Positions 11,840-23,100 of a DNA stretch of 64,000 bases are shown in pieces. How positions within the stretch are numbered: the stretch's first letter is position 1; the number at the start of each line of letters is the position of its first letter. The stretch covers positions 1 through 64,000 of the forward strand of contig JABTTQ020000665.1 of NCBI GenBank assembly GCA_016081115.2, in the 5' to 3' direction. The position numbers were made by a program, and so were the translations under genes. This stretch comes from Rehmannia glutinosa. Taxonomy: Eukaryota > Streptophyta > Magnoliopsida > Lamiales > Orobanchaceae. The notes under the pieces are model-generated. The model ran no database searches and was not told where the DNA came from. It saw only the letters and a list, made by a program, of their open reading frames with translations.

Positions 11840-12668
11840 CCTCCATTAACGCAAATAAAGAAAACGAAGAACTCGAAAAATTACAGTTCATGAAAATTAC
11901 AGATAAAAACACGAAAAATCGGTGCAATATTACAGAGAAATAACGAACAAATGTGAGTTGAAAAACTAAATATGCAACAAAACTCCACTAAATATGCATT
12001 ATCCTGAAAAATATCTGCGGCGCAAATAAAAAAACTAATATGTAGTACAAAGATATAACCAACTAAGCAAGATGTCATAAACTATGCAACAAAATCAACT
12101 AACTATGTATTATCTAGAAACTATCTATGCATCATTGGAATAACTAAATATGCAAGACATTATGTAACATCTCATTTTTACAATTTCCAAAAGCAACATC
12201 CCATTTTCATAACTAAATATACATTATATTGAACCTATTTATGCAGTGGTGAAGTATAACTACATACGCAAGACGTTATATTCAATTATGTCTTGTTTTC
12301 GTAAAACAATGCCGACAAAATAACTAAATATGCATTATTTGATGTCTAATTATGCAAGAGAAGAACCCTAACTATGTCAGTAAAATAAAAATATTTAGAA
12401 AGAAAACAGGTTCCTTAAATTCCGCCACAAAATCCTATAGTATTTCTATTTCAAATCTTAAAATCCACCTTGGGACATTAATTTGAACCATAAAACTGGG
12501 ACCACTAATTTGAATTACAAAATTACAATCTTACCCTTAAAATCAGCAAAAATTAGGAAATAATTAAAAAACTCGAATTAATCACATCCCTTCATTTTTT
12601 AAGATCAATGGGTAAGATAAGTCCACACTGTCTCACCTAGTGATGTGGTCCTCATTTGAACCAAATCA
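10504..12668. mobile_element. 2.2 kb palindromic (fold-back) TA-bounded element
   Basis: Two arms of about 1.05-1.1 kb are reverse complements of each other, with the centre near 11555. The left arm starts GGATTTGGTTCAAATGAG, and the right arm ends with its reverse complement. Both outer ends abut (TA)n tracts (10478-10503 and 12669-12684). The termini share GAGACCACC with the array elements to the left, so the families look related. Internal AT-rich sequence repeats motifs such as AACTAAATATGCA. A single-arm relative lies at 16262-17142 in the same orientation as the right arm. No ORF is credible. Confidence 0.85.
11783..11836. repeat. (TC)n microsatellite
   Basis: Near-perfect TC dinucleotide run in the right arm of the palindromic element. 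The matching place in the left arm (11318-11340) has only a short GA run, so the expansion arose after the two arms formed. Confidence 0.95.
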
Positions 12669-12684
12669 TATATATATATATATA

Positions 12685-12880
12685 TGTTGGTTTAATATTG
12701 ACATCTCGATGAATAAGTTTAATTTCTAAAGACACGTAACTTGCGTGTTTAATTTTTCATAATCTACAGTTGGTCATATGAGATTGATCTAAATGAAAAT
12801 AGGTATCCATTGCAATAAAATTTGAAAGCTTTTATTGAGACATCAAACAATCAAAATACATTAAAATTCACTTAATTTTA
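12685..12880 (-). other. 3' flank and probable 3' UTR of the CslG gene
   Basis: Gene-free stretch between the palindrome and the CslG stop codon. On the minus strand a canonical AATAAA lies at 12836-12831, about 45 bases after the stop, and is a plausible poly(A) signal. A second AATAAA-like string overlaps the stop itself. Confidence 0.5.
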
Positions 12881-15800
12881 TTAACTGAGAAAAGATGCAC
12901 AAAACAACACAACTGTGGAAATTAGAGCAGAAACAAGAGAAACAGATTTGGAAATCGCACCCTTGTCCTTCCTCAACACCATTCCTTCAAACAAAGGAAA
13001 ATGCAAAACCGTGGCGAATAATGGGATAAATGTTTGTATAACCATCTCATTCCCCTTCTGACTATGCAAAATCCTTCCAAAGCCAATGACAAGTGAAGCT
13101 ACATTCAGTATATAAAGTGTGCACAATGGAACCATAAACAGAGCTGGAACTTGAAAATCATATATTCCCATTTGGTAACGCTTGGCTTGTTCGTCGTCGA
13201 CCACTTTATTTGTTGGCAAAAAACTTGCTGTCCTCAAACCAACTTTCTCCATAATAGCATCAAAAGTAGCATACAAGTAAGATGTCAATGATTTCATCAT
13301 CCAAATCCTTTGTTCGTTCGACCATGTCCTCATTGAGTGCCCGGTTGAGAAGACTTCTTGCATGTGTTTAAGTTGGGACGACAGGAAAACAAACAAAAAC
13401 ACAACGAAAAAGGGACTTGAAACCTGTCAAGGGAATCAATCAAAATCCATGTTAGCAAGTGTTTGCAAACACTAATAAGAAAAGTGATTGTCGACTTTTG
13501 GCTTAAGAAAAAAAGTAGTTTGTAGTTTGTTTTGAAATGCCAACTTCTAATTCTGCATAATTTAATAAGAATCTACAATGAGCAGATTTCTGATAATGCT
13601 TTAGATTTGACTTTTACACGTAAATAAAGTACTTTCACAGCTTGTTCACCAAATACTCTCAAAAACTTATTCAAATCTTTAGCTTCTTGTTACAAACACT
13701 GCTAAAGTTTTATTCTCAACTAGCTATAATATGGAAGAGTTTGCAAACACTCCCTAAATCACTTGCTCTGAAAACACAGAAGTTTTTCCAAACACTTCCT
13801 CAGACAAGTATCCTGTATCCTCGAATGTTATATCAAACAATCACAATATGTTGTTTAAGGCTTTGTCAAGATTTTAGGCAAGGTCCACCAGTGATTGTTT
13901 CACTTCCTGTAACACTGAAACAAAAATATCAAACACGTTTCATCGCGTACCTGAGGATACAGAGGAATGCCGCGGAGTAGACAGAGTTGAGGAACGAGGG
14001 CCAGAATATAAAGGGACAGGCAGTAAAGTGGGCTATGTGCAAATTCTGCATAACACATGCTTTGAGAAATTGACATTCTCAATGGGCCGTATAGAAGTGG
14101 AGAAAACCTGGACATAGCAATTTGATTCAACCCAACATTCCATCGCATGTGTTGAACAAGAAGTTCGCTGAGTGTTATAGGCGACGCGCCCAAAAAACAG
14201 GGCCTGGATGGTTCAATATACACAGATATCCAACCATCACAATGCAAATTGAAGCCTGTGAAAACGTCTTCCACCACAGCAAAATATCTGAACCCTACCT
14301 GCACTTCAATCATACAAATTAAAATTCATTTTTGTGCTAATTACAAAATTTACCCTTGAGGGTTTTACCTTATTATAGGAAAAATACAATATAATTTCAG
14401 ATTTTGAAGCTACTTGCCTCTTTCCCCCATTTCGTGTCATTGTCATAGTTAAAAGAAGCTATCAATTGGAACTCTTTCTGAAATGCATTATTAGAAAACT
14501 TTCTGTCATTTGGAGAATTTGTTTTGTAATTTCGATAAATCGACTTGATTAACTCGTTGGATGAACCAAAACACTTCTTCAGCTGGATAAGATCAACATC
14601 TGGACAAGGAAGAGGGTAGTAAGTATGTGATCATATGTGATATTGGAATGGCTACAAATTATTAATTACCATTATTTTAAGGGATAATAAAAAAAAAAAA
14701 AAAAAACAACCTGAGGTTTAATCTAGTTAATTACAAAAAAAACCCATAGTTTTTTGAAAATTACAAAAAGTCCTTTGAGGTTTAATTATGTCTTTTATTT
14801 TCTCTAAAAACTCTCCCTGATATTTATGGAAATATTAGAGTTACTTTGTTTAAATTAAGACAAAATCAAACATCCAAAAGATTTTTATAATTTTCAAATT
14901 CCTTTAGGTTCTTTGTAATTAGCCCAAACCTCAAGGGTTTTTTTGAAATTATCCCTTTTTTGTAATTTAAACTTGTACCCTCTTGGGATTTTTGAGTTTT
15001 GCAGAGTGCTTCCCTCTTTATATAAAAGCAGGTTCCAGATAAGAGCGGTCCTCTGAGCCCATCGACGCCTTCCCATTTTGGCTGAAGTTTAAATAAATCG
15101 ATAAATGAGGGAAAGTTAATCAATAGTTATAACAGGAAAAATAAAGAAAATGGTGTTAAAAGTTACCCAAATATATCTGAGCTGACCATCATAGATATCA
15201 GTCTCACTAATATTGTAAAATTTCTGCGGGAACTGAACGAAAGCAAGCTTTGGCGACAATTTAGAGTCAAGATGAAAGCACATTGCTTGGCGGGCCGATG
15301 ATGGATCGTTACAGTACATGTCACAGTCCAATACGAGAATGTATGGTGAATTGCTGATCATGGCAGATACTCGGAGCTGCAAATCAATTAAAAAAGTAAA
15401 CCCAAAAAAAAAAAAAAAACAGGCAAAAAAGGAATGAGCCAGGGACGGATTTAGGGGGCCTCCTCAGCGCACTCCAATTTTTTTATCTCATTTTTTCTAA
15501 GGGAAAAAAATAAAATAAAAAGTTATATATTTCTGTAGCCGAGCATGCTGGCTACAATAGAACGAGCTAAATAAATGTAAAGTCTGGAGGTGCAGAGGTA
15601 GAGAGAGTTTACGAGAACGTTAAGTGCTCCAGCTTTGAAATGGTGTGGATGAGAAGGCCTTTTCTCTCGAGCAACGTAAACAAGAACAGGCATTTCTTCT
15701 TTGTCAGAATCAATTTCGTTCCCATGTTCATCACTAATCACCTGTCATTACCATTTCCTCATATTAGAAGAAGCATCGTCTCTTTAGACTAGAATTTGTG

Positions 15801-17139
15801 TGTACTCTTTTTACATTGAGTTTTGCGCTCCACAAGAAAAATATTGAGGTGGACCAATACACGAAAGTGGGATAGACCAGATAAATAAATAAAAAAACTC
15901 ATACAAGATTTTATCTGATTTTTTAATATAAATTTTCTTAGTATAAATTAATTAGTTCTTAATCTTGTACAAAGGAATTGTATTCTACATAATTCAAATC
16001 TTCAATAATAAAAACATTAAGGATTGAGGTTTCATGTTTTATATTCTTATTTTATCGTATTGGATTAACGTTCGTGCATACAAGATGATGTTATAATTGA
16101 CGTGCAGAATTCATCCGATATAGTGGAATATGAAGTGTGGAAAGACGTGGTTGTGACATAGAGATAATAAAAAGGAAGTACTTGTACTTCACTTTTTATG
16201 ACAACCATCTTTTTTTTTCTTTTGCATTTATAACACGTTTATATATATATTTATATATATAGGAGGAGGATGATGAGTGAGTCGGCATAACGCTCTGCAG
16301 GTGAAAACGATGATTTAATCTCAACCATCCTCCACTATAAATCAATGGGTATGATTTAATGGATAAAAAATACATTAAAACATTAATTTAATCAATATAA
16401 GAGTAGTAGGGTAAAATAACATAACAAGTTAATTGCAAAAATGGGTGCAATATTACGAGAAATAACGAAAGTGAGTTCAAAACAAAATATGCAATAAAAC
16501 TCAACTAAATACGCATTATTTGAAAACTATCTATCAACGTAAAAAAACTAATATGTAGTACAAAGATATTCAACTATGCAAGAAGTCATAAACTATGCAA
16601 CAAAATCAACTATGTATTATCTAAAACTATCTATGCGTTGTGGAATAACTAAATACGCAGACATTATGTAACATCCTATTTTTATAATTTCCAAAAGCAA
16701 CATCTCATTTTCATAACTAAATATACATTATATTGAACATATTTATGCAAAGTGTAGTATAACTACATACGCAAAGACGTTATATTCAATTATGTCTTGT
16801 TTTGAAACAAAGCGATTAACAACAAAATAACTAAATATGCATTATTTGATGTCTAATTACGCAGAGAGGTTAACCCTAACTATATCAGAAAATAAAAATA
16901 TTTGGAAAGAAAACAGTCCCTTAAATTCCGCCACAAAAAAATCAGTGGGTCTCAAATCTCAGCCCATAAAACTGGCTGGGACCACTAATTTGAATTACAA
17001 AATTACAATCTTACCCTTAAAATCGTGAAAACTAGAAATAATTAAAAACTCGAATTTATCACATCCTTTCATTTTTTAAGATCAATGGGTAAGATGGGTC
17101 CACACTGCCTCACCTAGGAGGGTGGCCTCATTTCAACAA

Positions 17140-17178
<39 letters not shown>

Positions 17179-20100
17179 ATATTTCACATTTATTTGTGAT
17201 TTGAATATCATAAGCGGGCTATCATAATTTGGATTCATGTGGGCCTTTTTGTGAGAAAATGATTATGTAAGAAAGGCAAGTTGGGATTAATCATTAATTG
17301 TAGAATTTTCCACATAGTTAATATTCAAAATTTAGGAATCTCATGATTTTTCCACTTATGTTTTGTTCATTAGTTAATAAACTTGAATATCACCATGTGT
17401 TTCCGGATTTATCCAAAAGATAAAATTTTAGTATCACAAATTTAAAAGATTTGATCAACATAGACTTTTTCAAATTAATTGTGAGCAAATCCCACTACAA
17501 GAAATTGATTTTTACTGACGGAAAATACCGATTAAATTATTCTCCGCTATTTACCGGCTGCATTCTCGACTTGATTCATCGATTTTGACGGATACATTTA
17601 TAAAATTACCGATGGAATACCGACGGCCACCGACGGATCATAACGATGAGATAATAATCACCGCTAATCAAGGTAAAGTTCCCTAGAAATTCTCATCGCC
17701 AAAGTTTCCGACGGATTGGCGATGGATTACCGACCAAGATATTACCGACGGAAATATCTCTCGTTGTTTATCGACAAAAATTTTCTCACAAGAATTGCCG
17801 ACGGATGGTCGAGAGATTAGCGATCGATTTTCTTATACAAGATTGCCGACGGTTATTTTCGCCGTTATCACCGACAGACGCTTTCCGCTGGTAATTACCG
17901 ACGAATTACCGAGAGATTAGCGACTGATTTTGATAAAAAAAATAAAAAAATAAAAAAACTAATAGTAAAACCAAACTAATAGGTGAATATTACTTCTATA
18001 TTGTAATGAATTGAGCAGAATCAAACAAAATATTGTTCAAATTTGTTGGATTAATTAAATATGTTGCCAAATTTTTTTAAATAGATTATACTTTAGCTAG
18101 TGGTCCAAATTGAATATTTTCAATAATTTGTGATTCAATGAAGCTAATCGAAATCTCGTATAAAATAGAGAATAAGAATCTTATTTCAGTGTTCTTATTT
18201 CTTGAATTTCAAGTGTATCTAAGATGAACGATCTTCAATAAGTACATTTATCACAAGACAACACAGAGAGTTGCAATCGATTTAAATGGAGTCGAGCTTT
18301 TGAGAGTTTGAGATTGACTCGTTTATTATCGAGTCTAACTCGAACTTAAATTTATTGAATATATTGATGACTTATGATTTTTTCGAACTTAATTGAGCCT
18401 AAATGAGCATAGTAAATATCAATATAAATTGAATTTATTCGTTAATTTATCGTAAAAATAACATTATATATTTCTAAAATGCATAATATATATATATATA
18501 TATTATAAAATCTATAATTCTATTCAAATAAATAACTTTAATTAAATTCTTTTATATTTCTCATATGTAAATTAAAATTAAGGTCAAACTATTAGTTTAA
18601 TTTAATGGTAAAATTCACTTTACCCCCTTGTACTATTGGTTTTGTATCAAATACCCCCATCTAGTATTAAAACCTTCAAATATCCCCTTGACCAATTAAA
18701 AAATATTAATAGACAATACTACCTCGAGCTATATACAATATTAAATTTCATATTTTTCCTTCTCTATAATTCAATTCCAATTAATCGATCATATCCTATA
18801 ATTTTATTAAAAAAAATAAATCTATAATTAGATCTAAATTAAATAAACTAACAAAATATAATTTCAATAGTATAGAGAATTTGCATTAATTTTATTATAA
18901 GAAAAATATTGTGTATGTATATATTGCTCTAATAAATGAACAATTAAAATTGGGGTCAAATTAATCGATATTAATTTATATTTATTAATATTTTTGTCAA
19001 ATTAGATACGAGCATGCTTTGAACAAGGGGGTAAAGTAAAATTTGCCCTTAATTTAATACGAGCTATTAACGAGCATGCTTACGAGCTCTACTTCTAATT
19101 AAAAAAGTTACCAAATACAAGATAAAAAAATCACATATATAACTTATATATAAATATAACTAGTATTTTACCCGTGCGATGCATGAGGTGGGATGCATCG
19201 TTGGAACTTGGACATAAATTACATGAGGATAAGAATCATATTATCGATGAATATAGAAATATACAATACATTTTTCAAATAAAACACTTTAGTTAAACAC
19301 GTTAAAAATTACATATTTTGGGATGCTTCTTTGTGCATAATATTTTTGGTTATGTTTCTTTTTTTGATTTATCATCGCCACAAACTAATATTTTTAAACC
19401 TCTTGGTGATTTGTGACTCGAAACAACATATAATTGGTTGTCTGAAAATCAAATTCTTCAACTAAAGTCTGATGTTAGAGAGAGATAAAACCAGTAATCT
19501 ACATATTTAAAAATATTAATTATGTTTTTATGTAAATAAAAAAATATTAATTTAATATTGATAATTATCGAAATAAAATTTTCAAATAATTTGGCAAAAA
19601 ATAGACAAAAGAATTATTTTATCTACAAATAATAGCCCAAGCAAACTATATAGATTTTATTTTTCTAGCCCAGTTAGAAATAAAACCCACTAAGGAAAAA
19701 TCCAGAAACCAACTCAAATGGCTGGCCCATTATCATACATTCTAGAATCATGCGTGTCTCATTAACGGTCTTGATTAACACACAAACAATCAACGGTGTA
19801 GAAGCATATGTAAACAACTTTTCATTTTCTAGGTTTTCAAGACTATAGCCATTTTCTCCTCAACAACCAAACTCTAAAATCCCGTTCTCCCAAATTACAC
19901 CGGCCGAATTTTTCTTCACCAGATTTCATCCGACAAAGAAAACCACATCACGATGTTTTTTACAAACACACTCATTTTCTTCCTCCGAAAATCCGTTTCA
20001 TTAAAATTATTCGACAAATATATAGTTCGAAATTTTTCGTCAGTCGTTCGGGAATAAATGTTGTTTTCGTGAAATTTGTTTATCGTTCACATATATCCCA

Positions 20101-23100
20101 AATCCAAGGCCCGGGTCGAGCAAGATCTGAATGAAGCCGAAAAATAATCGGTAAAATCCAAATTTTGTTTTTTTCTTTTGTAATTATATTTAAAATATAT
20201 TTTAAACCTAACATTTTATATATTTTAATTTTTCATGTGTATAAACGTATCCGATTCGTGAAATATGTTCTCGTTCACATAAATCCCACACTCAAGGCCC
20301 GTATCGAGCAAGATCTGAACGAAGCCGAAGAATAAACGGTAAAATCCGATTTTTTTGTAATTTTTTAAAATATATTTTAAACCTAACCTTTTATGTATTT
20401 CAATTTTTCATCTGTATAAACGTATTTGTGATAAATACGGTTCAGAGGGCCTCATATCTATAAAGAAGGTATAATTTTAAATTTTGCATTCAGTATTTTC
20501 CAGTTTTGTATATGATTAACACATTATTAGGTATGTTTTATTATTTCGAATGGTAAAATCTGGTTTTCTTTTTTTTTGTTATTTTTTCAAATTTAGTTTT
20601 AAACCTAATATTTTTTTATTTCAAATTTTTAATGCGTATATGGTTCAGAGGGAATCATAACCATATATTACAACAAATTTTAAATTTTGCACTCTATATT
20701 TTTACAATTTTGTCTATAATTAGTAAAATAATAGATATATTTTCTGATTTTTGGGCACCCATATTTATGAGTAATTCATTATTTGGAAAAATAAATTGTG
20801 AATGAAATACTAATTATAGCCATATTTGTCTATTATTTTTCACACAAAAAATTGTGTTTTTGGGCACCCATATTTCGGTGTATAAATTGTGAATGAAATA
20901 TTGATTATAGCCATATTTGTTTACTATTTTTCCCAAAATATAATGTAATTAAAATTTCATATATTTCTCTTACATGCAATTTGATTTTGTTATTCGATTT
21001 TTTTCCCATTAAAAAAGAGAACCATAAGTTATTTGCTTAGTTTCAGCAAACTTATGATATCATCTTGGTTAATATCAATTGTATTTATTATATTATAACC
21101 GTATTAACACACAATGTTTTAAATTTGATTAAGACTTGTCTTTTTTTTTGGCAAAGACGATGTGTATCTGCTGTGGTGCGATTGTCAATTAGATAAAAAT
21201 GGTCGTCTTTGCTGATTTAAATGCATTATGAATGTGGTGGAGCTAAATTTTCTATGGATATCAAAGCATAAAAATCTCTGCTTGGAGTCTGGTGTTGCTT
21301 TATATGATCATCATACATTGTCATCTTTTATTGTCGTGAAGAGAATATACACATAGGAAACATGTACAGATGATAGGTGTCGCCATATGATTGATACAAG
21401 ATTATTTACAGGTTGAAGTAGCCGGCACTGGCAGGGCATCTTTAATTGATTCGAAATGTCAATATTGACAAATTTTATAAATTAAAACTGATTGATGTTG
21501 GGTGTTTTTCATAAGGTGGGTACTTGGTAAAACTGTCATAAGGTGCTTTTTCCATTGATACAGATTATAAGCTTCATCTTTTTTATATCGCATTATCTAA
21601 CAGTATATGTCTTTTATGTCTGTTCTCTGTGTTATGAGGTCCCTTGACACTGCAAGAGTTAGGAGCAAAATGATCTACGCGAGCTCAAAGAACATATTCA
21701 AGACGGGATTGATGGCATTCAAGTAGAGCTTCAAGCAACGGATCCAACTGAAATGGGTCTTGATGTCTTCAAAAGCCGTTCCAATTGGAGTTGCATGGAA
21801 GTATGATATAAAGCTTTTGCTTTACTCTAGAGAAATGTCAATAGTTTGTGGAAATATGGAGTTGGCTAAGCTATAATATTTGTCTATGATGAAGTTTCTA
21901 TTTTGTAGCCTATCTTTTTGTGGAACAAGTTTTGTCGTTCTAAATCTATTTTATGAGAATTATTTATATGAATTGTGAATTGAGATTTTTGGGAGAATTA
22001 TTTCTATGAATTGTGAATTGATATTTTTAGAATTATTATACATAAAGCCGAAACAGTAAATTAAAAAATAAGATTTTTTTAAATTTATAAAATTCCGTCG
22101 GTAATGTCGGCATAGAGATCTGTCGGTATGCAGCCGACATAAAGATCCGCGGCATTTCGTTTAAGAACGGGTCCCCTGGGGATCCGCGGGAATATTTTTG
22201 TTGGCGATCCGTTGGCAATCCGTCGTTGGCAATCCGTCACGTTACTTGTCGACTTAATTTACCGACGGATATCGCTTTGCCGACACACAAAATGGGCTTG
22301 TCGGTGGCTTGTAAAAAGTGTGACCGAAGTTCTCATTTATAGATTCGTTGAAACCATTTCGGCAAGTTTACCGACGGACAATGAAATTGTCGTTAAGTAT
22401 TTACTGACAAGCGATTTGGTACGTAAGATTCCATCGGTGAATCCGTCCGGATCCGCTTTAAACATGTTTTGCCGACGGATTTTTCCGCGGTAAAAATTAC
22501 ATTTTCTTGTAGTGTTTATTTATTCGATTATATTTTATCTTTTATAATTTTCATTAAATTTGTTATCTTTTAATTTTGTCAGACATATGATTGACACATA
22601 GATATGTGCCGGGCGACATGTGGAAATCGAGAGAATGAGAAATTGGTAAATATCCAAAATTAATGAGATTATAATGTGTCAACTTTGTTTTTTTTTAAGA
22701 TATAGGGTAGATGAGCTTATTTAATTTGATTGTAATTCGGTTTGAATTATTTATTTAATTGTGAATATAATTGGTTAGTGGGTCAAAACTGGATTTAATA
22801 AGAGTATATTAAATATACGTGGAAGTTAGCATAAATCGAAAATTAATAGGTGCATATAAACAAAATATATTTTTAAATATAATATTTTTAAATGATAGTG
22901 AAGATAAATCCTTGATATTTAGATTACTTCTTATCTCTTAAATTTGTTATTATCTTTTAAAAAACCTTTAATTTGTAGATAAGACCGCCATTTGGATAAT
23001 TATAAAGTAGACATGCGGATTTGAGAGAATGATAAGTTGACACATATCAAAATTAATGAGGTGATACATGTGTCAACTTTGTTGTCTCTTTTAGTATACA

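Larger units (their letters stand above)
17493..22514. mobile_element. CACTA (En/Spm-type) DNA transposon, non-autonomous, 5.0 kb
   Basis: Starts CACTACAAGAAAT at 17493 and ends with the inverse, ATTTTCTTGTAGTG, at 22514. Both ends carry many subterminal copies of an ACCGACGG-type motif (17510-17930 and 22085-22490), a hallmark of CACTA elements. No transposase (TNP2-like) ORF is visible. The interior holds a nested MITE, a Helitron-like terminus, a degenerate tandem repeat and a captured actin-depolymerizing-factor exon. A 3-bp target duplication is not evident (TCC on the left, TTT on the right). Confidence 0.88.

Noticed and set aside
11881..12078. 65-codon minus-strand ORF in the palindrome
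   Set aside because: Lies in low-complexity AT-rich element sequence, with no counterpart in the other arm or in the relative at 16262-17142.
21640..21790. Functional ADF gene
   Set aside because: Only the last exon is present, with a frameshift and no stop codon, inside a transposon.
17490..22517. 3-bp target duplication of the CACTA element
   Set aside because: Flanks read TCC and TTT; no duplication can be claimed.
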